Assembly: GCA_023431405.1 (NCBI GenBank) | Contig: JAEYVZ010000006.1 | Coordinates: 1-64,000, forward strand | Length of the DNA: 64,000 bases | DNA from: Actinomycetes bacterium | Lineage (GTDB): Bacteria > Actinomycetota > Actinomycetes > Actinomycetales > Microbacteriaceae | Reading direction: 5' to 3' | In this document: piece by piece, positions 20,003 to 28,490 of the stretch | Layout: each line of letters begins with the position of its first letter | Position numbering within the stretch: the first letter of the stretch is position 1 | Made by a program: the position numbers and the translations under genes | Notes under the pieces: model-generated | Seen by the model: the letters and a program-made list of their open reading frames with translations, nothing else | Told to the model about the DNA's origin: nothing | Databases searched by the model: none

Positions 20003-21129
20003 TTCGTCCTCCGGTAGAAAGGCAGTTCGGTCACGGTCGCGGGGATCGCCGTGCCCCGCACGTCGATGGCGAGTTCGGTGCCCGGCGCCGCATGGGCCGG
20101 GGAGACGAAGGCCAGGGCCACGGGGTGGCCGAGAGTGGGGCTGAGCGCTCCGCTGGTCACCTCGCCGACCGTGTCGCCGTCGGCAGTGACGACGGCGTAA
20201 CCGGCGCGGCCGGCTCGGCGCCCCTCGGAGACGAGACCCACGAGCACCGGCGCCTGCGCGGCGACGACGCTCTGCAGTCCGCTCTTCCCGACGAAGTCGT
20301 CTTTGTCGAGAGCGACGACGCGTCCGAGCCCCGCCTGCACCGGGAGGATGTCGAGGGCGAGCTCGTGGCCGTACAGCGGCATCCCCGCCTCCAGCCGGAG
20401 CGTGTCGCGGGCGGCGAGACCTGCGGGCACGAGACCCCACGGTGCGCCGGCGCCGAGGAGGGCATCCCAGAGCGCTCCCGCCCGCGCCGCATCGACGTAC
20501 AGTTCGAAGCCGTCTTCGCCCGTGTAGCCCGTGCGGGCGATGAGCAGAGGCGCGCCGTCGAAGACGGCCTCGGTCGCGGCGTAGTACGGCAGCTGATCGA
20601 GCGGCCGGGCGATCTCGGCGATGGCCGACGTCGCCGACACGATGTCGCGCGCTGCCGGTCCTTGTACGGCGATGAGCGCGTAGTCGTCGGTGACATCCGC
20701 GACATCCACGTCGAAGTCCGCGGCGTGCGCGTCGAGCGCTGCCACGACCGGCGCACGGTTGCCGGCGTTGGCGACGACGAGATAGCGCTCGTCGCCGAGG
20801 CGATAGACGATGAGGTCGTCGATGATCCCGCCCGATTCGGCCAGCAGCAGACTGTACTTCGCTCGGCCGACGGCCAGGGTCGACAGGCGCCCGGCGAGTG
20901 CGTAGTCGAGGTAGGCGCCCGCCTCGGCGCCCGTGACCGAGATCTCTGCCATGTGAGAGATGTCGAACAGCCCGGCGGCCTGGCGCACGGCGTGGTGCTC
21001 GGCGAGATCCGAGGTGTAGCGCACGGGCATCGCCCACCCGCCGAAGTCGGTGAACGACGCACCGAGTGCGCGGTGCCGGTCGGCGAGCGGCGTCTGTGCG
21101 CTCTCGTGCGGTGCAACGGGGTCTGTCAT
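19999..21129 (-). CDS. gcvT: Glycine cleavage system aminomethyltransferase, T-protein
   Basis: 376-residue tetrahydrofolate-dependent enzyme releasing ammonia and methylene-THF from the H-protein-bound intermediate. It shows [10 protein letters not shown] near the N-terminus, the folate-binding [11 protein letters not shown] segment, and [14 protein letters not shown]. The ATG at 21129 is preceded by GGGAG and lies 52 nt downstream of the glycine riboswitch. Open reading frame upstream of this ATG is riboswitch RNA, not protein. Confidence 0.97.
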   Translation of the reverse strand: MTDPVAPHESAQTPLADRHRALGASFTDFGGWAMPVRYTSDLAEHHAVRQAAGLFDISHMAEISVTGAEAGAYLDYALAGRLSTLAVGRAKYSLLLAESGGIIDDLIVYRLGDERYLVVANAGNRAPVVAALDAHAADFDVDVADVTDDYALIAVQGPAARDIVSATSAIAEIARPLDQLPYYAATEAVFDGAPLLIARTGYTGEDGFELYVDAARAGALWDALLGAGAPWGLVPAGLAARDTLRLEAGMPLYGHELALDILPVQAGLGRVVALDKDDFVGKSGLQSVVAAQAPVLVGLVSEGRRAGRAGYAVVTADGDTVGEVTSGALSPTLGHPVALAFVSPAHAAPGTELAIDVRGTAIPATVTELPFYRRTK

Positions 21130-21152
21130 GAGTTCTCCCGGGCTCGGGCGGG

Positions 21153-21176
21153 CGGATGCCGAGGCCTCGGCATCCG
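21153..21176 (-). promoter_or_regulatory. 24-bp perfect palindrome in the gcvT expression platform
   Basis: CGGATGCCGAGG is followed directly by its exact reverse complement (21153-21176), between the second glycine aptamer and the gcvT ATG. It can fold into a stem of about 10 bp. It is enclosed by GAGTTC (21178-21183, at the end of the aptamer) and its complement GAACTC (21130-21135), which touches the ATG; pairing of these would place the start region at the base of a long stem. Confidence 0.7.
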
Positions 21177-21180
21177 TGAA

Positions 21181-21379
21181 CTCCCCCTCTGTCATTGGCC
21201 TGAGAGTTTCACCGGCGGAGCCACGGCTCACGACGGTTTTCACCTTCGGCACGACCCTGCAGGGTCGTTTTCCAGAGCGGCCGGACGCGAGCGGTACGCG
21301 GACCTGAGAGATTGGCGGGGAGGCTTGCTCCTTCGGTGCCCGCGCCGAGGGTCACAGACCCTGGGCTCGGAGCTCTCCC
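21181..21379 (-). promoter_or_regulatory. Tandem glycine riboswitch upstream of gcvT
   Basis: On the minus strand two glycine aptamers are readable. Aptamer I starts GGGAGAGCTCC, contains ACCGAAGGAGCAAGCC and closes with CCAATCTCTCAGG. A short linker (TCTGGAAAACGACCC) follows. Aptamer II contains TGCCGAAGGTGAAAACC and ends with GTGAAACTCTCAGGCCAATG and a GACAGAGGGGG P1 strand. These are the conserved J3/3 and 'CUCUCAGG' elements of the class. Position 52 nt before gcvT fits the usual role, induction of glycine catabolism when glycine is abundant. The reading direction and location leave little doubt. Confidence 0.93.
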
Positions 21380-21428
21380 GCACACGTCATGCGGCCTGTC
21401 TTCAGTTGCAGGGTCAGCATAGCGCGGA

Positions 21429-22628
21429 CTAGGTCGTGCACTGCCCCGAAGACACGGTCGAATCGGATGCCGTCAATCCCTCGAGCGCGGGCCGCAGCTC
21501 GTCGGTCGTCATGGCGTAGCCGCGGTTCTCGCCATCCGTGCCTCGACCGAAGATGACGCCGATCACCTGGCCGTCCTCATCGAGGAGGGGGCCGCCGGAG
21601 TTGCCCGGCTGCACGTCGGCATCGAGCGCGTACACGCCGCGTGGGCTGACGCCGTCTTCGTAGATGTCGGCGACGGGGACCGTGACCGACGAGAGCACCG
21701 CGGCAGGAAGATTCCGGAACGGACCGCCCCGGGGGTAGCCCTGCACGGCGGCGCGGGTGCCCGGCTGCGCGGGATCGACCACGACGAGGGGTGCGACATC
21801 GAGGCCTTCGACAGCGATGACCGCGAGGTCGTCGACCGGATCGACGTAGACGAGGCGCCCTTCACGCGACTGCGCATCGCGTCCGGGCACGGCCGGCAGT
21901 TCGACCACGGGCGCGTCGACCCCGGCGACCACGTGCGCATTGGTGACGACGAGCCCGTCGGCGACGACGAACCCGGAGCCGGTCATCGACACCCCGCACG
22001 AGTAGGCGGTGCCGCTGATGCGCGCGACCGAGGCTGAAGCGCGCTGGAGGTCGGGATCGTCCAGCGCGATCGGCGGCGAGCTCGGCTGCACCATGACCCC
22101 GATGACGCTCCCGAGCGTGGGAAGGGTGTCGGTCGTCACGATGCCGCGCACCTGTGCCAGAGCCTCATCGACGACCGGCGGCGTCACACGCTCGATGACG
22201 CGCAGGACCTGCGAGGAACCGACGGCGGCGGAGACGACGGGGATGCCGGCGGCAGTGACGCCGACCCCGACGGTGAGCAGCGCCACGGCGGTCACGGTGG
22301 TCGCGATGACTCCCCCGGCGAGCCGCTCTATGCGCTTGAGCGGGGTGCGGTCGACCTCCCGGCGGACGGCGGCGCCGATCGCCGCGCCGACGGCGCCGAC
22401 GGCGATGACGGTGCCGATGGCGAGCACGGCGAGCGTCGCGCTTCGCCACGGACCGACCGGAACGAGGTCGGACACGGCAGGGGTGAGGAGCGGGAGGAGC
22501 CACAGTGCCAGGAACGCCCCGGCGACGATACCCAGGATCGTGCCGAGGCTCGCGAAGAAGCCGCGCGCCAGGCCGGTGACGAACGCGACCAGGAGCGCTG
22601 CGCCAGCGATGAGGTCGACGACGAGCAT
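21429..22628 (-). CDS. MarP-like membrane-anchored serine protease
   Basis: 399-residue protein. Residues 1-170 contain four helices of a CvpA/colicin V production domain; residues about 195-390 are a chymotrypsin-like (HtrA-type) protease outside the membrane. Catalytic residues are visible: His in VVTNAHVVAG, Asp in DPVDDLAVIAV and Ser in VQPGNSGGPLL. The domain order and length match mycobacterial MarP (Rv3671c), which is needed for acid and oxidative stress resistance. The ATG is preceded by CAGGAGG; a TAGCGT at 22647-22652 may be the -10. Two cysteines (CGVS and GQC) flank the protease as in MarP, where they form a regulatory disulfide. Confidence 0.88.
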   Translation of the reverse strand: MLVVDLIAGAALLVAFVTGLARGFFASLGTILGIVAGAFLALWLLPLLTPAVSDLVPVGPWRSATLAVLAIGTVIAVGAVGAAIGAAVRREVDRTPLKRIERLAGGVIATTVTAVALLTVGVGVTAAGIPVVSAAVGSSQVLRVIERVTPPVVDEALAQVRGIVTTDTLPTLGSVIGVMVQPSSPPIALDDPDLQRASASVARISGTAYSCGVSMTGSGFVVADGLVVTNAHVVAGVDAPVVELPAVPGRDAQSREGRLVYVDPVDDLAVIAVEGLDVAPLVVVDPAQPGTRAAVQGYPRGGPFRNLPAAVLSSVTVPVADIYEDGVSPRGVYALDADVQPGNSGGPLLDEDGQVIGVIFGRGTDGENRGYAMTTDELRPALEGLTASDSTVSSGQCTT

Positions 22629-22681
22629 GGGGGGCCTCCTGGATCCACGCTAGCGGCCGGAGCCTGGATGCCGCCCGGAGG

Positions 22682-22709
22682 TTGCCCTTCGGGTCGAGGA
22701 GACTATAAG
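22682..22709 (+). promoter_or_regulatory. Probable nrtR-nad operon promoter
   Basis: TTGCCC (22682-22687), 16 bp, TATAAG (22704-22709). The predicted transcription start (about 22716) is just upstream of the 23-bp palindrome at 22722-22744. Confidence 0.5.
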
Positions 22710-22721
22710 ATCGGTCGTGAA

Positions 22722-22744
22722 GTTAATGTCACTGTGACCAGAAC
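22722..22744. promoter_or_regulatory. Candidate NrtR operator
   Basis: A 23-bp palindrome with arms GTT / AAC and a perfect core GTCAC-T-GTGAC centred at 22733. It lies immediately downstream of the predicted start of transcription and upstream of the regulator's ATG, the expected location for autorepression and control of the nad genes. NrtR operators in other bacteria are palindromes of about this length; the exact binding consensus here is untested. Confidence 0.65.
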
Positions 22745-22751
22745 TCGCCTC

Positions 22752-23462
22752 ATGTCCTCGAACCCCACAACAACCGGCCCTGCAGCGAACTCAGCAGCCG
22801 ACGCGATCCGGGTCGCCGTCTCCACGGTGATCTTCAGCCTGCGGCGCGATGCACAGGGCGGCGACCCGCGCGTGGTCCTTCCCCTCGTGCGCCGCACCCG
22901 CGACCCGCACGCCGGCCAATGGGCGCTCCCGGGCGGCTGGCTCGGAGCCGACGAAGACCTCGAGACCGCCGCCTCCCGCACACTGGCCGAGACGACCACG
23001 CTGACCCCGAGCTACCTGGAGCAGCTCTATGCGTTCGGCGACGTCGACCGCTCGCCGACCCGTGTCGTGTCGATCGTGTACTGGGCGCTCGTGAGAGAAG
23101 ACGTCTCGCTCACCTCCGAGCAGCACAACGTCGCCTGGTTCGACCAGGCGACCCTTCCCGCACTCGCCTTCGACCACAACCGCATCGTCGACTACGCGCT
23201 GTGGCGTCTGCGCAACAAGGTGGGCTACAGCCGCATCGCCCACGGCTTCCTGCCGGACACCTTCACGCTCGCCGATCTGCGCGAGGTGTACGAGGCGATC
23301 TTGGGGCGCCGCCTCGACCCGGCCAATTTCCGACGCCAGGTCGAGAGCTCCGCGACGCTCATCCCCACCGACGACTTCCGCACCGGAAGCCACCGTCCCG
23401 CACGTCTCTACCGCTACAACCAAGACGTCGAGCTGGCCGATCGCGGCCCCCTCGGCACCTGA
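22752..23462 (+). CDS. nrtR: NrtR-type Nudix-related transcriptional regulator of NAD synthesis
   Basis: 236-residue protein: a Nudix fold at residues about 18-150 and a winged-helix domain at about 155-230 (GFLPDTFTLADLREVYEAIL, HRPARLYRYN). The Nudix box starts correctly (GGWLGADEDLE) but the REUXEE core reads RTLAET, so catalytic glutamates are missing; this degeneration is known in NrtR proteins, which sense ADP-ribose or NAD metabolites rather than hydrolyse them. It sits at the head of nadA-nadB-nadC and behind a palindromic operator. ATG 22752 fits the fold; reading further upstream would run into the operator. Confidence 0.88.
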   Translation: MSSNPTTTGPAANSAADAIRVAVSTVIFSLRRDAQGGDPRVVLPLVRRTRDPHAGQWALPGGWLGADEDLETAASRTLAETTTLTPSYLEQLYAFGDVDRSPTRVVSIVYWALVREDVSLTSEQHNVAWFDQATLPALAFDHNRIVDYALWRLRNKVGYSRIAHGFLPDTFTLADLREVYEAILGRRLDPANFRRQVESSATLIPTDDFRTGSHRPARLYRYNQDVELADRGPLGT

Positions 23463-23512
23463 CCGCAACCACCCCTCTCCGGACCGCCCGATCCGCGCAC
23501 GAAAGACACCCC

Positions 23513-24847
23513 ATGGCCGCCACGATCATCACCCTCTCGCCGAACCCGAACGGCGAGCCAGCCTCCGCGCTCGACCCGAGCGTCGACCACGAGATCCAGG
23601 CGATCGTCGCCGGCACCGCCACCACGGAGACGTGCAACACCGATCTCGCGGCCGGCCCGTGGACCTTCGATTCGCGGCCCGGGTACGGCCCCGGCTCGTC
23701 GATGGGTGATGTCATCCCGACCGGCGCGCCGCGGCAGGGCGAGCTCCCCGCCGAGTACCGCACGGCATCCGAGATCGAACTGGCGGGCCGCATCCGCGCC
23801 GCCAAGGCGGCCCTGGGCGATCGCGTCGTGGTGCTCGGTCACTTCTACCAGCGCGAGGAGGTCGTCACCCACGCCGACTACGTGGGCGACTCCTTCCAGC
23901 TCGCCAACGCCGCAAAGGCCCACCCGGAAGCGGAGGCGATCGTGTTCTGCGGCGTCCACTTCATGGCCGAGACGGCCGATCTGCTCTCCCAGCCCGAGCA
24001 GGCGGTGATCCTCCCGAACCTCGCCGCCGGATGCTCGATGGCCGACATGGCCGACATCGACCAGGTCGAGGAATGCTGGGAGCAGCTCGCTGACCTCTTC
24101 GGCGACCTCGACACGCCGGATCACGAAGGGCTGCTGCCCGTCATCCCGGTGACCTACATGAACTCGTCGGCGGCCATCAAGGGCTTCGTCGGTCGCCACC
24201 ACGGCATCGTGTGCACGTCGTCGAACGCCCGCACGGTGCTGGAGTGGGCGTTCGCACGAGGCCGCCGGGTGCTCTTCTTCCCCGATCAGCACCTCGGTCG
24301 GAACACCGCCAAGGCGATGGGGGTGCCGCTGGAGCAGATGCCGATGTGGAACCCTCGCCGCCCGCTCGGCGGGTCGACCGAGCAGCAGCTCGCCGACTCG
24401 CGCGTGATCCTCTGGCATGGATTCTGCTCGGTGCACCGCCGCTTCACGGTGGGCCAGATCGACCAGGCCCGCGCCGAGCACCCGGGGGTGCGCGTCATCG
24501 TGCACCCCGAGTGCCCGATGGACGTGGTCGACGCGGCCGACGAGGCCGGATCGACCGACTTCATCCGCAAGGCCATCGCCGCGGCGACCGAGCCGACCAC
24601 CTTCGCGATCGGCACGGAGATCAACCTCGTGCAACGGCTGGCGGCAGAGCACCCGCAGCACCACATCTTCTGCCTCGACCCCGTGGTGTGCCCGTGCTCC
24701 ACGATGTATCGGATCCACCCCGGATACCTCGCCTGGGTGCTCGAAGGGCTTGTCGCGGGCGAGGTGCGCAACCGCATCACCGTTGCCGACGATGTCGCGG
24801 AGCCTGCACGGGTGGCGCTGGAGCGCATGCTGGCGGCACGGCCGTGA
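23513..24847 (+). CDS. nadA: Quinolinate synthase
   Basis: 444-residue 4Fe-4S enzyme that condenses iminoaspartate (from NadB) with dihydroxyacetone phosphate to quinolinate. Motifs: LGHFYQREEVV, DYVGDSFQLA, the cluster cysteines in VFCGVHFMAETAD, VHPECPMDV and CPCSTMYRI. The N-terminal ~70 residues before YRTASEIELA are an actinobacterial extension. The ATG follows nrtR by 50 bp, and the stop overlaps the nadB GTG. Its cluster is probably built with help of the cysteine desulfurase two genes on. Confidence 0.96.
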   Translation: MAATIITLSPNPNGEPASALDPSVDHEIQAIVAGTATTETCNTDLAAGPWTFDSRPGYGPGSSMGDVIPTGAPRQGELPAEYRTASEIELAGRIRAAKAALGDRVVVLGHFYQREEVVTHADYVGDSFQLANAAKAHPEAEAIVFCGVHFMAETADLLSQPEQAVILPNLAAGCSMADMADIDQVEECWEQLADLFGDLDTPDHEGLLPVIPVTYMNSSAAIKGFVGRHHGIVCTSSNARTVLEWAFARGRRVLFFPDQHLGRNTAKAMGVPLEQMPMWNPRRPLGGSTEQQLADSRVILWHGFCSVHRRFTVGQIDQARAEHPGVRVIVHPECPMDVVDAADEAGSTDFIRKAIAAATEPTTFAIGTEINLVQRLAAEHPQHHIFCLDPVVCPCSTMYRIHPGYLAWVLEGLVAGEVRNRITVADDVAEPARVALERMLAARP

Positions 24848-26460
24848 CCGCACCGCACGCGGTGATCGTCGGGTCGGGAATCGCCGGTCTGACCACGGCG
24901 CTCCACGCCGTGCGGCACGGATGCCGCGTGACCCTCGTCACGAAGGACGAGCTCGAACACGCCAACACCCGCTACGCCCAGGGAGGGATCGCGGGAGTGA
25001 TGTTCGCCGACGACCGCGTCGAGGCCCACGTCCACGACACCCTCGTCGCCGGAGCGGGCCTCGGCGATGAGGAGGCCGTGCGCGTGCTCGCCACGGAAGG
25101 GCCCGCCCGCATCCAGGAGCTCATCGACCTCGGCGTCGCCTTCGACCGTGACGCCGACGGCGACCTCGTCAAGGGACTCGAAGCCGCCCACTCGTACCCG
25201 CGCATCCTCCACGCCGGAGGAGACGCGACCGGCGCAGCCATCGAGAAGGCACTCGTCTCCGCGCTGCGGAACGCCGACGTCACGGTGATCGAGCATGCCT
25301 TCCTCGTCGATCTCGTGCAGCAGGGCGACTCCCGTGTCGTAGGGGTGGATCTCCTCGTCGCCGGCCAGCGCGTCCGCATCGACGCCACGGCCGTGGTCCT
25401 CGCCACCGGCGGAGCCGGTCAGCTGTACGCGCACACGACGAACCCTCCGGTCGCCACCGGCGACGGGATCGCCGCCGCGCTGCGTGCCGGAGCGGTCGTC
25501 CGCGACCTGGAGTTCGTCCAGTTCCACCCGACCGTCCTCCCCGACACACCCGATGCCGCGGCGTTCCTCGTCTCGGAGGCCGTTCGAGGCGAGGGTGCCG
25601 TGCTGCGCGACACCGCCGGCGTGAGATTCATGACCGAGGTCCATCCCGACGCCGAGCTCGCACCGCGAGACGTCGTCGCTCGCGCGATCGCAGAACGGAT
25701 GGCTTCGCAGGGCGGGGCGCCCGTGGTCCTCGACGCGACGGCGCTTCGGTCGACGACCGCCGAGACGGCGCGGTTCCTCGCGCAGCGGTTCCCGACGATC
25801 GATGCGGCCGTCCGCGCGCGGGATGCGGACTGGTCGCAGGAGCCGATCCCGGTCACGCCCGCGGCGCACTACCTGATGGGCGGCGTGAAGACCGACCTCG
25901 ACGGGCGCACGAGCCTCCCGGGGCTGTACGCGGTCGGCGAGGTCGCCTGCACCGGAGTGCACGGAGCCAACCGCCTGGCATCGAACTCCCTACTCGAAGG
26001 CGCCGTGTTCGGCGTGCGTGCGGCCGCCGCGCTGGCGACGGAGGAACCGCGAACCCAGGACGGATCCTCGGAACCCGTCCTGGACGTCCCCGCCCTGGAC
26101 GACCCCGCCGAACCCGGGAACGCGGCGTCGGGGTTCACCCGCGCGGCTCTGCAACAGCTGATGTGGCGGGATGCCGGCCTCCACCGCTCGGAGGCCGGTC
26201 TCCACCGCGCAGCGACCACCGTCTCCGCCTGGCTGTCCTCCCTCTCCGCCCCCTGCACGGAAGCCCAGCACGAAGACGCGAATCTGCTCACGGTGGCCGC
26301 CGCGGTCATCGAAGCGGCACGCGCTCGGCGCGGTTCCGTCGGGGCTCACTTCCGCACCGATGACCCGGCGAGCGCGGTCATCTCGATGCCGCATCAGGCA
26401 GCGGCATCCTCCCCCTCTGCCCGCCTCCCGTACGTTCCGTCAGCAAAGGTGTCCGCGTGA
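24844..26460 (+). CDS. nadB: L-aspartate oxidase
   Basis: 538-residue flavoprotein that oxidises aspartate to iminoaspartate for NadA. FAD-binding VIVGSGIAGLTTAL is at the N-terminus; RYAQGGIAG, the substrate loop HSYPRILHAGGDATG, EFVQFHPTVL and YAVGEVACTGVHGANRLASN are diagnostic for the succinate dehydrogenase/aspartate oxidase family. The GTG start overlaps the nadA stop by four bases. The C-terminal ~70 residues are variable, as expected. An FAD-dependent soluble enzyme in the cytosol. Confidence 0.96.
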   Translation: MTAPHAVIVGSGIAGLTTALHAVRHGCRVTLVTKDELEHANTRYAQGGIAGVMFADDRVEAHVHDTLVAGAGLGDEEAVRVLATEGPARIQELIDLGVAFDRDADGDLVKGLEAAHSYPRILHAGGDATGAAIEKALVSALRNADVTVIEHAFLVDLVQQGDSRVVGVDLLVAGQRVRIDATAVVLATGGAGQLYAHTTNPPVATGDGIAAALRAGAVVRDLEFVQFHPTVLPDTPDAAAFLVSEAVRGEGAVLRDTAGVRFMTEVHPDAELAPRDVVARAIAERMASQGGAPVVLDATALRSTTAETARFLAQRFPTIDAAVRARDADWSQEPIPVTPAAHYLMGGVKTDLDGRTSLPGLYAVGEVACTGVHGANRLASNSLLEGAVFGVRAAAALATEEPRTQDGSSEPVLDVPALDDPAEPGNAASGFTRAALQQLMWRDAGLHRSEAGLHRAATTVSAWLSSLSAPCTEAQHEDANLLTVAAAVIEAARARRGSVGAHFRTDDPASAVISMPHQAAASSPSARLPYVPSAKVSA

Positions 26461-27326
26461 TGCTCAGCAGCACTCAGATCGACCGTGCCGTCTCCGCCGC
26501 GCTCGAGGAGGACGCCCCGTGGGGCGACCTCACGAGCGAGTACCTCATCCCCGAGGCCGCGGTCGCCACCGCCCACCTCGTCGGCCGCGAAGACGGGGTC
26601 TTCAGCGGTGGGGACGTCTTCGCCGCCGCCTTTCGGCTCACCGATCCGCGCATCGAGGTCACCCTCCTCGTCGCCGATGGCGAATCGTTCCGTGCAGGCG
26701 CTCCGCTGGCGCAAGTGACCGGCCCGGCCCGCGGTGTGCTCACCGCGGAGCGCGTCGCGTTGAACTTCGTCCAGCGGATGAGCGGCATCGCGACGTTGAC
26801 GAGCCTCTACGTCGCCGAGGTCGCCCACACCGGCGCCCGGATCGCCGACACGCGCAAGACGACCCCGGGGCTGCGCGTGCTGGAGAGGCATGCGGTGCGC
26901 TGCGGCGGAGGGCACAATCACCGTCACTCGCTGTCCGACGCGGTGATGGCCAAGGACAACCACCTCGCCGTCCTGACCGCACGAGGCGCCTCGGTGACAC
27001 AGGCACTGCAGGCCGCGATCGCACGGCTTCCTCACACGACGCACGTGGAGGTCGAGGTAGACCGGCTCGACCAGATCGACGCGGTGCTCGCCGCCGGCGT
27101 CGGCACGATCATGCTCGACAACTTCTCGCTCGACGACCTGCGGGAGGGTGTCGCGCGCATCGGCGTTCGGGTCACTGTCGAAGCATCCGGCGGGGTGAGC
27201 CTTGCGACCGTGCGGGACATCGCCGAGACCGGTGTCGACGTCATCTCGGTGGGTGCCCTCACCCACTCGGCCGGGGCACTCGATCTCGGCCTCGACGTGC
27301 TGGTCGATCTGCCCGATGCTCCCTGA
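26460..27326 (+). CDS. nadC: Nicotinate-nucleotide diphosphorylase (carboxylating)
   Basis: 288-residue quinolinate phosphoribosyltransferase, which converts quinolinate and PRPP to nicotinate mononucleotide. Visible motifs are EDAPWGDLTSEYL, LNFVQRMSGIAT, DTRKTTPGLR, CGGGHNHRHSLSD and the C-terminal EASGGVSLATV with a VISVGALTHS loop. The ATG at 26460 shares its A with the nadB stop codon; GTG 26457 is an equally possible start. Third enzyme of the contiguous de novo NAD operon. Confidence 0.96.
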   Translation: MLSSTQIDRAVSAALEEDAPWGDLTSEYLIPEAAVATAHLVGREDGVFSGGDVFAAAFRLTDPRIEVTLLVADGESFRAGAPLAQVTGPARGVLTAERVALNFVQRMSGIATLTSLYVAEVAHTGARIADTRKTTPGLRVLERHAVRCGGGHNHRHSLSDAVMAKDNHLAVLTARGASVTQALQAAIARLPHTTHVEVEVDRLDQIDAVLAAGVGTIMLDNFSLDDLREGVARIGVRVTVEASGGVSLATVRDIAETGVDVISVGALTHSAGALDLGLDVLVDLPDAP

Positions 27327-27347
27327 GGCGACGCGGCGGGAACCGTG

Positions 27348-28490
27348 ATGCTCTACCTGGATCATGCGGCCACGACCCCCGTGCGCCCCGAGGTGCTTCA
27401 GGCGATGCTCCCGCACCTGCGTGAACGCTTCGGAAACCCGTCGAGCCACCACACCGTGGGCGAGGCGGCAGCGGAAGCACTCGATGACGCACGCCGACGC
27501 GTCGCGGCCGTCTTCGGGATGCGTGCCGGCGACATCGTGTTCACGTCGGGAGGGACCGAGGCCAACAACCTCGCCATCAAGGGCCTCGCCGTCGGCGCGG
27601 CGACCCTTCGAGGCCGACCGGCGCACGTGGTCACCACGGCCATCGAGCACGAGTCGGTGCTGGCCTCGTGCGACTATCTCGAGCGGGTGCACGGATATCC
27701 GGTCACGAGACTGCCGGTCTCCCCGACGGGCCGTGTGTCTCCCGACGACCTCGCTGCCGCGCTGCGCGACGACACGGCTGTGGTGACGCTCGGCTACGCC
27801 AACAACGAGATCGGCACCGTTCAGGACGTCGCGGCGCTCGCTTCCGTCTGTGCCGAAGCGGGTGTGCCGCTGCACCTCGACGCGGTGCAGGCGGCGGGGT
27901 GGGAGCCTCTGGCCGGGACCGGCGCAGGGGCCCTCTCCGTCGCCGGTCACAAGGTGGGCGCTCCGCCGGGCATCGGCGTGCTCGCCGTGCGATCCCGGCT
28001 GCCCCTGGAGCCGCTTCTCCACGGGGGCGGGCAGGAGCGGGAGCGTCGCAGCGGCACGGAGAATGTGGCCGGGGCGGTAGGACTCGCGGTCGCACTCGAA
28101 CTCGCCGAGGCGGAGCGCACCTCGACGTCGGCGCAGGTCGCGCGGGCGCGTGACGCGTTCATCTCACGGGTGCTCGACCAGGTCGCGGGGGCACGGCTGA
28201 CCGGCGATCCTGTTTACCGGCTCCCCGGAACGGCAAGCTTCACGTTCGACGGCGTCTCCGGCGAAGCCGTGCTGCTCGAACTCGAACGGCGCGGCATCGT
28301 CTCCTCGAGCGGCTCGGCGTGCGCTGCCGGCAGCGACGAGCCGTCGCACGTGCTGCTGGCACTGGGGATCCCGCCCGAGGTCGCCCAGACCGCGGTGCGC
28401 TTCACCTTCGGGCACGCCGTCGACCTCGATCTCGTGCCGGTCGCCGACGCCATCGCCTCATCGGTTGCGGCGGTACGATCGGGCAGGTGA
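27348..28490 (+). CDS. NifS/IscS-like cysteine desulfurase (NadS-type)
   Basis: 380-residue PLP enzyme that mobilises sulfur from cysteine. Family motifs: YLDHAATTPVRPEV, FTSGGTEANNLAIKG, the PLP lysine in SVAGHKVGAPPGIGVL and the active-site cysteine in SSSGSACAAGSDEPS. Location directly after nadC suggests a dedicated supplier for the NadA iron-sulfur cluster, as described for NadS-type desulfurases in other nad operons. The start is ATG 27348 with GGCGGG upstream; GTG 27345 is adjacent. Its stop overlaps the next gene. Confidence 0.93.
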   Translation: MLYLDHAATTPVRPEVLQAMLPHLRERFGNPSSHHTVGEAAAEALDDARRRVAAVFGMRAGDIVFTSGGTEANNLAIKGLAVGAATLRGRPAHVVTTAIEHESVLASCDYLERVHGYPVTRLPVSPTGRVSPDDLAAALRDDTAVVTLGYANNEIGTVQDVAALASVCAEAGVPLHLDAVQAAGWEPLAGTGAGALSVAGHKVGAPPGIGVLAVRSRLPLEPLLHGGGQERERRSGTENVAGAVGLAVALELAEAERTSTSAQVARARDAFISRVLDQVAGARLTGDPVYRLPGTASFTFDGVSGEAVLLELERRGIVSSSGSACAAGSDEPSHVLLALGIPPEVAQTAVRFTFGHAVDLDLVPVADAIASSVAAVRSGR

